The notes: a model not told the origin generated them from the letters alone. DNA of 64,000 nt from Mongoliitalea daihaiensis (GCF_021596945.1 NZ_CP063779.1:2144001-2208000); one strand, 5' to 3'; shown: positions 54,054 to 64,000, counted from the first letter of the stretch. Made by a program: numbers and translations.

Positions 54054-54968
54054 ATGCTTAACCTGCTTCAAATCTTAATTTTTCTAATCTTAGGGTTATC
54101 CTTGCAGCGACTTTTACGGTCACCTGATAAACTTGCTGCATGGTTGAATCAATTATTAATTTCAGTGATTCTTCCAGCGCTTGCTTTGCGCTATCTGCCA
54201 CGAGTAGAACTTTCACTTCAGTTGCTATTGCCAGTTTCTGTAGCCTATATCAGTTTCTACCTCTCATGGTTCTTGTTTTCACAAGTAGGGAAGTGGAGGG
54301 GTTGGCCGCGCTCGGTGACGGGGAGCCTGATTATCACCAGCGGTTTGGCTAATACTTCTTTTGTAGGAATTCCTGTCTTGCAGGCCTTGTATGGAGCGGA
54401 TGCAGTAAAGATTGCTTTACTGATAGACCAGGCAGGGTCCTTTATTCTGGTCAGTACCTTGGCTATCATTGTGGCATCCATTTATGCAGCAGGCAAAAAG
54501 CGCAAGCGTGATATTGCAGGTAAAATTCTCCGTTTTCCTCCGTTTATATTTTTCAATCTGGCGCTTGTTTTGAATTTAGTTGGTTGGACTGCGACTGGTT
54601 GGGTGGATGAATTGTTGGCCTGGATTGCTTTGGCTTTGACTCCCGTGGCACTCACTGCTGTGGGTTTGCAAATAAAGATCAACTTGGAAGCCATTTCCAA
54701 TAGATTTCTTTGGTACGGATTAGGGTACAAGTTGTTGTTGATTCCTTTAGTCACCTGGATTTTTTTGGGGCCACTAGTGGGAGTGGAGGGATTAATGCTG
54801 AAAGTTCCAGTCATGGAAATGGCCATGGCACCCATGATTACAGGTTCCATCATCGCCATCTCCCACGATCTCGAACCCAAGCTAGCGTCCCTCTTAGTGG
54901 GGATTGGGATTCCGTTGTCCTTCTTAACATTGGGGGGCTGGTATTATTTCTTGGAATTTGGAGGGTGA
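54054..54968 (+). CDS. AEC (auxin efflux carrier) family transporter
   Basis: 304 residues and about ten TM helices in two inverted halves. Conserved patches include LNQLLISVILPALALRYLP and GLANTSFVGIPVLQALYG in the first half and EMAMAPMITGSIIAISHDLE in the second. AEC proteins export organic anions or similar substrates; the substrate here is unknown. Single gene. Confidence 0.85.
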   Translation: MLNLLQILIFLILGLSLQRLLRSPDKLAAWLNQLLISVILPALALRYLPRVELSLQLLLPVSVAYISFYLSWFLFSQVGKWRGWPRSVTGSLIITSGLANTSFVGIPVLQALYGADAVKIALLIDQAGSFILVSTLAIIVASIYAAGKKRKRDIAGKILRFPPFIFFNLALVLNLVGWTATGWVDELLAWIALALTPVALTAVGLQIKINLEAISNRFLWYGLGYKLLLIPLVTWIFLGPLVGVEGLMLKVPVMEMAMAPMITGSIIAISHDLEPKLASLLVGIGIPLSFLTLGGWYYFLEFGG

Positions 54969-55378
54969 AGAGTGAGCAGTGAAGAGTGAACAATGAGCAG
55001 TGAACAGTGTAAGTAATTAGGAATGTGGAATGAAGAATGTGGAATGATTCGATTGTCGTTGTGAACTTGCGGGGGAGGTTACAAAATGTTAATTGTTAAG
55101 TATTATGATGTGGATCAGTGGAACTAGCGCTGTATACCAGTCAGATATGCCGTTTTATGGGTTTTAACCCACGTCCGTAATCGAATTTTTGAGACAAAAT
55201 TTGATCGAACTTCAAAAGGATACACTCAATCAATTGCCGTGGCTTTTAAGCCCAGGCATTGGTAGGGAAATGAACAACTACAAAACGAAAAACGCTGGTC
55301 CCACACACGCCCCTGTCTTGATTCTTGATTCTTGTCTCTTGAGTCTTCATCCTTCCTCCCACATCCTTCCTCCTTCTC
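54969..55378. repeat. Gene-free interval with short tandem repeats
   Basis: Starts with GAGTGAGCAGTGAAGAGTGAAC-like units (GAAGAGTGA/GAGCAGTGAAC, 54966-55010), then a GGGTTTTAACCC palindrome (about 55160) and CTTGATTCTTG phrases like those at 45.9-46.8 kb. No gene supported. Confidence 0.6.
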
Positions 55379-58357
55379 CTAGTTCTTCCCCGTAGTATCC
55401 GGCTTAGTATTCCTCGGTCTAATCAAATTGCGGATGACTTTGGTAGCTTCATCAGCGGCTTTGCCTTTGACTTCATTGACCTTTTTCTCAGCTTCCTTAC
55501 GGGCACTGTCTTGGAGTTGCTCGGAGCGAATTTGCAGCTCCTTTTTGATACTGTCTTCTGCTGCTCGGAATTGTTGGGTTGCTTGTTCGGTAATGTTTTG
55601 ACGTTCTGACTGAACTCTTCCTTGCAAGGCTGTAGTCAATAAGTTTTCAATGCTATTGCCTCCTGCTAATGAAAACCGTGGACTTCCATAGGAGCCACTT
55701 AAATTGATGGCTACAGGGATAATCGTACTGTTATTGGCTTGGGTACCGGAGATTGTGGCTAGTAGGTTATTTGCTGTACTCCCAAACTTACCCGCTGGAA
55801 CTTGCATGTTGAGTAGGTAATTGATACTGCCGTCAAACCCTGTGCTGCCTTGGATATTGGCTTGATAATCCCATAGGCGTACATCGAAAGGCTGAACATT
55901 CAACACGCCTTGATTGATTTGGATAGGGATAGCTACATTTCGGAAGACAAGGGTGTTGGTTTCATTTAAACGGGTGAGGGTGGTGATTCCCTGCACCAAG
56001 GCACTGTTTTGATAGGATGCCTCTGCTACTCTTAAGATACCTTTGCCATCCATGCTGGATAAGATCGGCATCATGTCTGCTCCTAATGTTCCTGAGAAGT
56101 TGAGGGTTGAATTCACTACACCTGTCAAATGCTGCGCAATCGGAGCAAGTACTTGTACAGTATTAAAAGCCTTAAATGATTCAGGAATAGATAGGCTGTT
56201 TACAGCAAGCCCAAAGTCAAAGGTAGGTTTGGTCAAATCTCTGGGGTCATAGGAACCATTCATGGTCACTTGTCCTCCTAATAAACGCATACCGGTATCT
56301 TTAAAGCTTAACACACCTTCTCGAAGGGTCATATTTCCACGCACATCCCTCAAATTCAGGTTATCGTAAAGTACCTCTTTCGCCTGCACATTCATGGTGA
56401 AGTCTATGTTTTTAGGCAAAGGAATCACTTCCAAAGCTTCATCGGATGTACTGCTGTCGGTCATCCATTCATTGACATTAAACTTATCTGATTGCAGGGA
56501 TAACTGTCCACGAAGGATTGCCTCTTTTTCGAACATATAATTCATGTAATTAGAGAGTGACCCTGTAGCATTGACTGGACTTTGTCCCAGCTGCGAAGCA
56601 AATTCAGATAAAGTAATTCTATCAGGGTTGAATTCTGCTTTAGCACTTGTGATCAATACTCCTTGAGGTACATCCGTACTACTAAAGGAAAAATTGGAAA
56701 GATTAGCAAAACCACGAGTGTCCAGACGGTTATACTGTTCTTTTTTTACAGCGTCATAGCTGCCTTTAGTTGTGATGTCCGCTTGAATCTTCCCAGCTAT
56801 TTCCATCCCCTCTTGTGGGAAAATGGCCAACATCTTTCCTATATCCAAAGCACCTTTAACGGCTCCATCCCAATTTAGGAGTTCGAAGTCTGAAATGCGC
56901 ATCTTACCCTCCACTTTTTCATTTTCTAACAGGAAGCTAAATGGCTCCAAATTCACACTGAAATCATTCATCTTTCCACTAGGATTGAGGATGCTAGCTT
57001 GCACGTTTATTTGCTCTAAAGCAGTTGGAATATCGCTGTTTTTAACAAAACCATTTTGGAAAGCCAATTGAATATCCAGATTAGGCAGTTCTTTTTTCGC
57101 TTCATCATAGCGTCCCTTGGCTATGGCCCGAACGTCAAGCAATCCACGAACTTGCATGCCATCCACAGGAAAAATAGAGGTGATTTCTTCTAGATTCAAT
57201 TTGCCTTTTACAAAAGCATCCAAATCTAAAGTTTGGAGGTTAGCGATAAAAAATCTACTCTCCATAGGATTGTTTCCCATTCGTAAATTAAACATGGGGA
57301 CATTGATGGTAGTATTGATGAGATCATTGGTGCTGTTTTTTACATGCATTTCCAATTGCACATCTGACACTGGTAGGGGTAAATCAGGGTACTGGAACAT
57401 GCCGTCCATGACATTCAATCCTATATCAAATGAAGGGAAGCTCTCTTCGCTGTACGACCCTTTAAAGATTCCTCTAAAATCAACTGTGCCGCTCGTTTGT
57501 AAAGAGGAAAAACTTTCCGTGTACATTCCCGGAACCAAGGAGAGTAAGGTTTTGAAGGAGCTTTCTTTCGAGGAAAAAATCAGGTCAAAATCAATACTTT
57601 CTTCAAGAAGTGCAATAAGGCCTTTCAAATCAAACAAAAAATCGTTTAAAGCGAAAGAACCATCCCCCAAGGTGAACTTCATTTCGTTCATATCAATCCC
57701 TAACAAAGTTTCCCCTTTGAATTTTTTATTGCTCAAATAATTGACGCCTTCGTAATTCATGGTCAAAATATCCGCACTTGCTTTCAAAGGCATTTCATAT
57801 ACATCCAAGGTGAAGTCTCCCGAACCAATAGCTGTCAGATTACTGAGCGCCATTAAAAAACCCAAGGATCTGTCATCATATACGACATTCACGTTGCTTG
57901 CCTCCAATAAATCAATTCCAATTTGGAGATCGCTTTCAGTGGAGGTTTCTTCTGATGGAAAGGTTATGTCATAATTGGCACGTCCATCCTCCAAGACTTT
58001 GACCAAAATGTCAGCACCATCCAAGTGCAAACCGGTGAGCGTAGGGTAGTCCCCAAAAAGAATGGAGCGTAAGTTGAAGTCTATCTGCATACGGTCAACA
58101 TGGATGAGCGTATCTTGCTCAAAAGTTTCCCGGCCTACAATTCCAAAGTCCCCTATAGAAATAGAAATATCAGGAAATCTTCGGAAAATACTTGCGCTCA
58201 CCTTTTGAGGGTTGTAGAAAACATCTGCATTGATGTTTTCTTCCAAGGCCTGATCAACCTTTTCAATGATTTTCCCTTTCAAAAAGGAAGGCAAAATGAA
58301 AGCAGCGACTAAAAGGAATATAAAAATAGAGGCGACGATAATCGATGTCTTCTTCAT
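55379..58357 (-). CDS. AsmA-family protein
   Basis: 992 residues from ATG at 58355-58357, which begins an N-terminal TM anchor (MKKTSIIVASIFIFLLVAAF). An upstream ATG adds ten residues. AsmA-like features: N-terminal RRFPDISISIGDFGIVGRET and LRSILFGDYPTLTGLHLDG, long beta-rich body, and the C-terminal AsmA_2-like part (SMDGKGILRVAEASYQNSAL, LLATISGTQ). It ends in a coiled-coil-like charged tail (about 915-992). Periplasm-spanning lipid-transport role is known for the family, inferred here. Confidence 0.85.
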   Translation of the reverse strand: MKKTSIIVASIFIFLLVAAFILPSFLKGKIIEKVDQALEENINADVFYNPQKVSASIFRRFPDISISIGDFGIVGRETFEQDTLIHVDRMQIDFNLRSILFGDYPTLTGLHLDGADILVKVLEDGRANYDITFPSEETSTESDLQIGIDLLEASNVNVVYDDRSLGFLMALSNLTAIGSGDFTLDVYEMPLKASADILTMNYEGVNYLSNKKFKGETLLGIDMNEMKFTLGDGSFALNDFLFDLKGLIALLEESIDFDLIFSSKESSFKTLLSLVPGMYTESFSSLQTSGTVDFRGIFKGSYSEESFPSFDIGLNVMDGMFQYPDLPLPVSDVQLEMHVKNSTNDLINTTINVPMFNLRMGNNPMESRFFIANLQTLDLDAFVKGKLNLEEITSIFPVDGMQVRGLLDVRAIAKGRYDEAKKELPNLDIQLAFQNGFVKNSDIPTALEQINVQASILNPSGKMNDFSVNLEPFSFLLENEKVEGKMRISDFELLNWDGAVKGALDIGKMLAIFPQEGMEIAGKIQADITTKGSYDAVKKEQYNRLDTRGFANLSNFSFSSTDVPQGVLITSAKAEFNPDRITLSEFASQLGQSPVNATGSLSNYMNYMFEKEAILRGQLSLQSDKFNVNEWMTDSSTSDEALEVIPLPKNIDFTMNVQAKEVLYDNLNLRDVRGNMTLREGVLSFKDTGMRLLGGQVTMNGSYDPRDLTKPTFDFGLAVNSLSIPESFKAFNTVQVLAPIAQHLTGVVNSTLNFSGTLGADMMPILSSMDGKGILRVAEASYQNSALVQGITTLTRLNETNTLVFRNVAIPIQINQGVLNVQPFDVRLWDYQANIQGSTGFDGSINYLLNMQVPAGKFGSTANNLLATISGTQANNSTIIPVAINLSGSYGSPRFSLAGGNSIENLLTTALQGRVQSERQNITEQATQQFRAAEDSIKKELQIRSEQLQDSARKEAEKKVNEVKGKAADEATKVIRNLIRPRNTKPDTTGKN

Positions 58358-58406
58358 GTCAATATCAAGTTTGTGAGTTTCTTCCACGTAAAAGACTGTA
58401 TATACC

Positions 58407-59204
58407 TTAGCCTTTCCAGTGAGTTGTTAGAATTTCTTGAATTTCATTATAAACAAGGGGTGTACTGGCCAAAATCTCTCTTCCAAAGAGGTAGTCTTTT
58501 CCTCCTCTGAAGTCTGTCACAGTTCCTCCTGCCTCTTGTACAATCAAAGATCCTGCCGCAACGTCGTAAGGCTTGAGATCATACTCATAAAATGCATCAA
58601 ATCTTCCTGCCGCAACATAGCAAAGATCCACAGCTGCACTGCCCATTCTCCGGACTCCATGGCAGGTTTCCATCAATGCTTTTAATACAGCCAGGTACTG
58701 ATCCAATTGTTTAAACGCACTGTAAGGGAATCCCGTTGCCATCAAGCCTTCTGATAAAGACTTCGAAGGGCTGACGGTGATCGATTTTTCATTGCAAAAA
58801 GCACCTTGTCCTTTGACAGCATGGAAACATTCGTCCTGATTGATTTCGTAGACCACACCCAAGACAATCTCATCTAGATGGCGTAAGCCTATGCTTACAG
58901 AAAAGACGGGGACACCATGAATAAAATTCGTAGTCCCATCCAAAGGGTCAATGATCCAAGTCCAATCTTTTCCACTGGTACCAGCACTTCCTTCTTCTGC
59001 GATAAAATCAGCCTCTGGCAGAACCTGCTGCAAGCGAGAAACGATGATCATCTCAGCTTGTTTGTCCACATAGGAAACTAGGTCATTGAGGCCTTTTTGT
59101 TCGACTTTGTCGAGATTGAAGTTCTGTCGCTCTTGGCGTATAAAAGAGCCAGCTTCTTTGGCGATGTTTTTTACTTCTGCTACAATATGGGTAAGCTCTT
59201 GCAT
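58407..59204 (-). CDS. suhB: Inositol monophosphatase family protein
   Basis: 265 residues. IMPase motifs: EEGSAG (Glu metal ligand), WTWIIDPLDGTTNFIHGVP (about 83-101) and KPYDVAAGSLIVQEAGG (about 205-221). Mg-dependent sugar-phosphate phosphatase; SuhB-type members may also act in rRNA processing. Lies 3 bp after rsmI. Confidence 0.92.
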   Translation of the reverse strand: MQELTHIVAEVKNIAKEAGSFIRQERQNFNLDKVEQKGLNDLVSYVDKQAEMIIVSRLQQVLPEADFIAEEGSAGTSGKDWTWIIDPLDGTTNFIHGVPVFSVSIGLRHLDEIVLGVVYEINQDECFHAVKGQGAFCNEKSITVSPSKSLSEGLMATGFPYSAFKQLDQYLAVLKALMETCHGVRRMGSAAVDLCYVAAGRFDAFYEYDLKPYDVAAGSLIVQEAGGTVTDFRGGKDYLFGREILASTPLVYNEIQEILTTHWKG

Positions 59205-59207
59205 GGA

Positions 59208-59954
59208 TTAGTCTTCTTCAGATGATTGCCATTTTTTACGTTTGGCCTCGGATTTACTTTCTTTGATTTCTTCGGCTCCTTGGAGCAATAATACGATTTC
59301 TCCTTTGGGAGGATTTTCGGAAAAATGGGTTAATAATTCTTGTAAAGTCCCTCGTAGGTTTTCCTCATACAGCTTGCTGATCTCCCGTGATACGGCTGCC
59401 ATTCGCTCAGGGCCAAAAACTTCTGCAAACAATTCCAAGCTCTTCTCCAATCGATGCGGGGATTCATAGAAAATCATGGTGCGTGTCTCGGTGACCAAAC
59501 TTTCCACTTTTGTTTTCTTTCCTTTTTTGTGGGGAAGAAATCCTTCAAAAACAAAGCGGTCTGTAGGAAAACCCGAATTGACCAAGGCAGGTACAAAGGC
59601 AGTGGCTCCTGGCAAGCAAGAGACCTCCAATCCAGCTTCCCGCGCTGCACGCACCAATAAGAAGCCAGGGTCTGACACAGCAGGTGTTCCTGCATCTGAA
59701 ATCAGCGCCATCACTTCTCCTTTTTGCATACGCTGAATCAATTTTTCAATGGTCTTGTGTTCATTGAAAATATGATAGGATTGCAAGGGACGCTGGATTT
59801 CGAAATGCTTAAGCAGCTTGCCTGAGGTCCGAGTGTCTTCGGCCAAAATAACATCTACGGATTTCAAGACGTCAATAGCCCGGAAAGTCATGTCCCCCAA
59901 GTTGCCCACGGGGGTAGGTACAAGATATAAATGAATATGCTGATCAGCCGGCAT
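59208..59954 (-). CDS. rsmI: 16S rRNA 2'-O-methyltransferase RsmI
   Basis: Methylates the ribose of C1402 in 16S rRNA with SAM. 248 residues: [57 protein letters not shown] and [15 protein letters not shown] are all diagnostic. Overlaps the pterin dehydratase gene by 11 bp at its start. Confidence 0.95.
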   Translation of the reverse strand: MPADQHIHLYLVPTPVGNLGDMTFRAIDVLKSVDVILAEDTRTSGKLLKHFEIQRPLQSYHIFNEHKTIEKLIQRMQKGEVMALISDAGTPAVSDPGFLLVRAAREAGLEVSCLPGATAFVPALVNSGFPTDRFVFEGFLPHKKGKKTKVESLVTETRTMIFYESPHRLEKSLELFAEVFGPERMAAVSREISKLYEENLRGTLQELLTHFSENPPKGEIVLLLQGAEEIKESKSEAKRKKWQSSEED

Positions 59955-60183
59955 ATCCTAAGCTATCGATGGCGGCAGCAAGTTTCCTGTCCTTTTCCGT
60001 CACCACATTGCCAGCATCATGGGTCGTCAGTTCTATAGTAACGGTATTGTATACGTTGCTCCAGTTCGGGTGATGGCTATGGGCTTCCGCCAAAAATGCA
60101 ACACGCGTCATAAATGCAAAAGCCTCTTGAAAATCAGAGAATTTAAATTCTTGGATTAGTTTATTGTCTTTTTCGGTCCACAT
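59944..60183 (-). CDS. Pterin-4a-carbinolamine dehydratase
   Basis: 79 residues; the family motif [E][19 protein letters not shown] followed by TTHDAG gives the catalytic His-His-Pro. Dehydrates 4a-hydroxytetrahydropterin; in bacteria without phenylalanine hydroxylase the role may differ. It is 11 bp downstream of the DUF493 gene and overlaps rsmI. Confidence 0.9.
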   Translation of the reverse strand: MWTEKDNKLIQEFKFSDFQEAFAFMTRVAFLAEAHSHHPNWSNVYNTVTIELTTHDAGNVVTEKDRKLAAAIDSLGYAG

Positions 60184-60194
60184 ATGTATTTAGT

Positions 60195-60461
60195 TTAAAG
60201 TGCGATGACACCAGTAATGGTAGCTGCCTTTTCATAAACGGCAATAATGGCATCACTGTTCGGCATCATGGCTTCTATGGTAGCACTGACATAGGTGCCT
60301 TTGGAAGATTGTTTAAATTGGATGGCGTTGTTGGGAAGCAGGGCAGCCAACTCGCCTTGTTGTGCTGCAGGGACGATAAACTTAAACATGTAAAGGGATG
60401 GAAATGTAGTCTGAGCTTCCAGTTTTTCTTTGAAAGCTTGGGTGTCGAATTGTCCTTTCAT
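60195..60461 (-). CDS. DUF493 family protein
   Basis: 88 residues with an alpha/beta fold typical of YbeD/DUF493: FPSLYMFKFIVPAAQQGEL, SSKGTYVSATIEAMMPNSDA and IIAVYEKAATITGVIAL. First gene of the unit DUF493-pterin dehydratase-rsmI-suhB. Confidence 0.88.
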   Translation of the reverse strand: MKGQFDTQAFKEKLEAQTTFPSLYMFKFIVPAAQQGELAALLPNNAIQFKQSSKGTYVSATIEAMMPNSDAIIAVYEKAATITGVIAL

Positions 60462-60625
60462 AATGCAAATTTAAGGATTCTAGAGGGGAAATGTTACTAA
60501 ATAAGGATGAATTCCTTGGTTTTCTTTTGGGAAGTTCAGATAATGGAATTGTTTAATTATGATAGAAATCATATGATTGATAATTTGAATTTTAGATATT
60601 CGCATTCTTTTAAAAATCAAATGTT

Positions 60626-63600
60626 ATGCAAAAATTTTACCTGTCAGTTTCAGTGGTTTTTTTGATGATATTTTCAATAAATGTTGTTCATGGGACTATT
60701 TTATTTGATTTCGATTCCTTGTACAAAATCCCTGTGGAAGCAAAGGCTTCTTCTGTATTTAGGAATGCTGTACCTGACTTGGTACTAGATTCTAATCTAA
60801 ATACTTCTTGGGTGTCAGATAACCCGTATCCGGATAGATACTACGCCAATCCAGAGCAGAATAGTCTGCTCAACAAAACCTTACAGAGCAACGCCACAGT
60901 TTCCTTAGCAGCTGCTACGGATGGGCTGCTTGGTAACTTTACTCCGACTATTCCCTTGGTCAACGGCCAGGCCTCTGTTTGGTATGATTTTTCAACGGCG
61001 ACGGATGTATTTTTGGTTGGGGCTCGTCTACGTGGTCTAAGCAATCAGCCTGTGGTGATTTCTCTTTGCGATAGCGATGGCAATTGTAGCCAACAAAGTT
61101 ACTTGCCCAGTCAGAATAATGCTAACGTACGATTCACGTTTGCGCTAGAGAATATTACCCGAATTCAATTAAGCAGCACTGCATCTTTTGCAATCTATGA
61201 TTTGGCGGTGGTGGCAGCTCCGATTGAAGAATATGTACGATTAGATTTTGAGGAATCTCACTTGGTCAAACAAATCCATACCAAACACTGGGCTGGTAAT
61301 CAAGCGGCGACCGCTTCTTTCCTTTGGTTGAGTGAAGATGGGACTACTTGGGTCAAAATTGCAGATTTGGACCCGAATCAGTTATCTGTGCAACAGACAA
61401 TTTTAGAAAGTCCTGTAAAAGCTAAACATTTAAAATTGAGCCATAGATTGGTTCAGGAAAATTTTAAAAAGAGCTCCATTTTTGAAATTGATGTACTAGC
61501 TGTTGTGTTGCAAGAACCAAGTGATGATGATGCGGGAGGGGATCCATCTCATACTCCTGCAGATCCTGTGCAATGGGATCCTCATGCAGGTGTGTATCGT
61601 CCGTTTTCCCAAGGTTCCATAGCATTCAGTTCTTCCGATTTGTCCACCAGTCAGGCGTCCAATGTCTTGGACAACGACTTCTCGAGTGCTTGGCTATCCA
61701 ATAATCCTCTTCCTGACCGATATGTGTCCAATCCAAGTCAAAACATTCTCCTAGGTATACAGGGAACTGCTTCCAATGGGGTAAGCTTGGTGCAAGCTAC
61801 TGATGGCAACTTGGGGAATTTTGCTCCAACGGTGCAAGCAGTCAATGGAGAGGCTTGGGTGAGACTATCGTTCAATCCCAGAGCGATTCATCGATATAGC
61901 ATGAGGCTGGGAGCCAATTTTCAAGAAAACGTCAGTATATCGTTCCGTTATCAGGGGCAGTCTTTGAAGACCGTTTTCTACGCAATGGGAACCTCGGGTC
62001 ATCAGCGTTTTGTGGTCGAAGAATCCTTGGTGGATGAAATTTACATTTCTTCTCCTACCGCATTCACTATTCAGGAATTAGCGGCTTACAGCGAACCATT
62101 GGAGGAATGGGTCACAGTGGACTTGGGCGAAGTGAAAAATGTGGGTTGGATACGAGCAAGGTATTGGAATGGAACCAATAATTCTGTATCGGCAGCGCTT
62201 TATGCTGGTGAAACGCTCGAGCAATTGGTGAAGATTCAGGACCTGAATCCTACACGACTGAATTTTGAAGATATCGTGCTAGCGCAGCCCATAGCTGCTC
62301 GCTATGTACGGATAGCGCATCGCTTGGTGGATGAGAATTTCAAAAGAGCCTCCGTACAAGAGCTAATGGTTTTTGATGAGTTTGGCTCTTACGGCCCTAA
62401 GCCTACTGCGAAGCCGCAGCAACACTCTTTTGGAGATTTATTTGGAATCAATACCGTATGGGCTTGGGGAACCAATAAGGTACCCAATCTGCAAGGACCC
62501 AATGAAGGCGCACAGAAATTTATACGAGCAGGTTCCCAAGCTAGAAACTATCACAACATACACTGGGATACCACCGATCCGGACATCACGCCTGATTACA
62601 CACCAGGGATTTATCAGATACGCAATCAATGGACCCAATGGCATCGAGAGTATGCTGATTGGAAAACTAAAGGCTTTACAGTAGACGTTACCTATACTTT
62701 TGACCGCTTCAGAGAAGATGCATGGGATACGCCGTACGCATCTGCTTACAACTTAGGCCAGGCATTTGGCCAGGTGTATGGTCCGCGTAACCTCAACTTG
62801 GTTCGCACCGTGGAGGTGGGCAATGAACCATGGGATTACAGCGATAGTACCTATGTTCAAATTTTGGAAGGAATGGCTAAGGGCTTGAAAGAAGCTGATC
62901 CGGGTTTTGTTGTACTTCCGGCGGCCCTACAGGCAGCAGACCCTGGATTGGGCAATACAGGCGTAAGCAAGCATTATATGGGGAATAAGCTTTCTTCCAC
63001 TGCTGCGGCCTATTTGGATGGCATCAATCTCCATTTGTATAGCTATGTCTTTGGCGAAAATGGGGTTCGGGTCGCAGTACAGCCGGAACATCCACAATCC
63101 CGCATGCAAGAGATCTATGCAGGGATTCGGTTCCGTGATGCCAATATGCCCGGGAAGCAGATCCATGTCACCGAATGGGGCTGGGATTCATCCAGTGCAA
63201 ATGAACTGGCCATCAACAATGAAGCAGTGAGTTCCACTTCCCAAGCCTTGTATCTGGTGAGGGGCTTGTTATGGCTAAGCAGAATGGGGATAGATCGTGC
63301 TCATTGGTATTTTTATGCCAATGTACCGATTGAAACAGGCCAACCGGTCAACCACGACCGCTCAGGTCTTACAGAATCTCGTCTGTTCAATTTCCAGGAA
63401 AAACGTTCCTTTATCGCTGCCGAAGCTGTTAAGAATCTGATGGCGGATTTATACTTCGATCACATCATTCAGGAAGATGAGCAAGCATACATCTATGCGC
63501 TTCGCAATCAGGCGGGCGAATTTTCACACCTGATAGCTTGGAGACCGGTGGTAGGAGATGATACCTTATCCACGAATTACACCATAGCAATGGATCGATC

Positions 63601-64000
63601 CGCAGAAGCGGCTCACTACATCTCAGGACTTGATCCGCATGGAGAATCTGTTCATGTGAGTGCTAGTGGGAATGAGCTAGTGCTGCCCTTATCTTCCAAG
63701 CCATTACTAGTGAGGTTAGGCGCAGTGCTTACTTCTCCTCCACCTGCAAATACTGCTAGATTATCTTATCGAGTGGAAAGGGCCCATACCATATTTGAGT
63801 TAACTACCGAGCAACCAGTGGAGGAGCTTGGGGAGGTCCTTTTTCGAAAAGGTTCTAATGCTCTCGCAGACCCTTCACTTCAGGAGCTACAATGGGAAAA
63901 AGTTGATGAGCGTCGTTGGAGAGCACAAGTGCAGGAAATGATGCCAGGTACTTATATCCTCAAAGCGGATTTATCCCAACATGAGATTCAGAGTAACGTG
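60626..64000 (+). CDS. Very large secreted clan GH-A-like glycoside hydrolase, 3' truncated
   Basis: Open from ATG at 60626 to the window end, 1125 codons seen. Signal peptide (MQKFYLSVSVVFLMIFSINV) is followed by two homologous ~280-residue blocks (about residues 35-300 and 325-590): both contain PxPDRYxxNPxQN, ATDGxLGNF and HRLVxENFKxxS. They look like galactose-binding-type (F5/8 C) modules. Then a TIM-barrel-like domain with acid/base Glu734 in VEVGNEPWDY and probable nucleophile Glu850 in IHVTEWGWD, as in clan GH-A. The substrate is unknown. In this phylum such enzymes usually end in a T9SS sorting domain, which would be beyond the window. Confidence 0.75.
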   Translation, partial: MQKFYLSVSVVFLMIFSINVVHGTILFDFDSLYKIPVEAKASSVFRNAVPDLVLDSNLNTSWVSDNPYPDRYYANPEQNSLLNKTLQSNATVSLAAATDGLLGNFTPTIPLVNGQASVWYDFSTATDVFLVGARLRGLSNQPVVISLCDSDGNCSQQSYLPSQNNANVRFTFALENITRIQLSSTASFAIYDLAVVAAPIEEYVRLDFEESHLVKQIHTKHWAGNQAATASFLWLSEDGTTWVKIADLDPNQLSVQQTILESPVKAKHLKLSHRLVQENFKKSSIFEIDVLAVVLQEPSDDDAGGDPSHTPADPVQWDPHAGVYRPFSQGSIAFSSSDLSTSQASNVLDNDFSSAWLSNNPLPDRYVSNPSQNILLGIQGTASNGVSLVQATDGNLGNFAPTVQAVNGEAWVRLSFNPRAIHRYSMRLGANFQENVSISFRYQGQSLKTVFYAMGTSGHQRFVVEESLVDEIYISSPTAFTIQELAAYSEPLEEWVTVDLGEVKNVGWIRARYWNGTNNSVSAALYAGETLEQLVKIQDLNPTRLNFEDIVLAQPIAARYVRIAHRLVDENFKRASVQELMVFDEFGSYGPKPTAKPQQHSFGDLFGINTVWAWGTNKVPNLQGPNEGAQKFIRAGSQARNYHNIHWDTTDPDITPDYTPGIYQIRNQWTQWHREYADWKTKGFTVDVTYTFDRFREDAWDTPYASAYNLGQAFGQVYGPRNLNLVRTVEVGNEPWDYSDSTYVQILEGMAKGLKEADPGFVVLPAALQAADPGLGNTGVSKHYMGNKLSSTAAAYLDGINLHLYSYVFGENGVRVAVQPEHPQSRMQEIYAGIRFRDANMPGKQIHVTEWGWDSSSANELAINNEAVSSTSQALYLVRGLLWLSRMGIDRAHWYFYANVPIETGQPVNHDRSGLTESRLFNFQEKRSFIAAEAVKNLMADLYFDHIIQEDEQAYIYALRNQAGEFSHLIAWRPVVGDDTLSTNYTIAMDRSAEAAHYISGLDPHGESVHVSASGNELVLPLSSKPLLVRLGAVLTSPPPANTARLSYRVERAHTIFELTTEQPVEELGEVLFRKGSNALADPSLQELQWEKVDERRWRAQVQEMMPGTYILKADLSQHEIQSNV

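Noticed and set aside
62373-62684. 103-codon open frame on + inside the GH gene
   Set aside because: Lies in another frame of the continuous 60626 gene.

Overview
The window comes from a bacterium of the phylum Bacteroidota, most likely order Cytophagales (Cyclobacteriaceae/Algoriphagus-like). The evidence is a complete S10-spc-alpha ribosomal gene series without strong Shine-Dalgarno sites, TAnnTTTG-type promoter elements, TonB-dependent receptors with a carboxypeptidase-regulatory-like N-terminus, DUF4221 and 6-bladed beta-propeller lipoproteins, and dispersed palindromic repeats. The genus is an inference.

Layout. 1-11.4 kb: rplV (3' part) to rplQ, including secY, map, infA and rpoA, all on + and closed by a terminator; carA and eno follow. 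14-24.4 kb: a secreted tricorn-like protease on +, then on - a DUF4221-like lipoprotein, secreted or membrane proteins of unknown function, a two-domain M16 peptidase and a degenerate CPBP-family membrane protein. 42.9-49.5 kb: rpiB, tatC, glyA, a repeat-rich 1.1 kb gap, and a ZnuD-like TonB receptor with a His-rich partner. 49.6-53 kb: an orphan antitoxin and two pairs of a small secreted Cys-containing peptide with a propeller-type lipoprotein. 53.3-60.5 kb: small conserved genes, an AEC transporter, an AsmA-like protein, suhB, rsmI, a pterin dehydratase and a DUF493 gene. From 60.6 kb a very large secreted clan GH-A-like glycoside hydrolase runs off the window.

The most unusual part is an AT-rich accessory island at 24.4-42.6 kb, almost all on the - strand. 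It holds two parallel peptide-export modules with the same gene order: (accessory gene or genes) - C39-peptidase ABC transporter - small winged-HTH protein - double-glycine (GG) leader peptide gene(s). Module 1 (42.5-38.0 kb) has HlyD, the transporter, HTH, two GG-leader peptides and a small TM peptide that shares a C-terminal motif with its neighbour. Module 2 (36.4-31.7 kb) has a membrane protein, a thioredoxin-like protein, the transporter, HTH, one GG-leader peptide whose predicted mature form starts with Cys, and a secreted protein. An IS1595-type transposase lies between them. A third cluster (30.2-28.0 kb) has two overlapping GG-leader peptide genes followed by a CPBP protease gene and no transporter of its own. 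Around it are duplicated cassettes of 29-75-residue membrane peptides with a 117-125-residue helical protein ('protein X', three copies), and a 0.7 kb tandem duplication.

I infer a bacteriocin-like or signalling peptide system: the GG-leader peptides are cleaved and exported by the C39 transporters, the HTH proteins are candidate regulators, and the CPBP proteases, X proteins and small membrane proteins are candidates for immunity or maturation. The individual families are known, and bacteroidetocin-type GG peptides are known in this phylum. This combination, the shared ~60-bp element placed 27-28 bp upstream of two GG-leader genes, and the hairpins that follow peptide genes are the parts that look undescribed.
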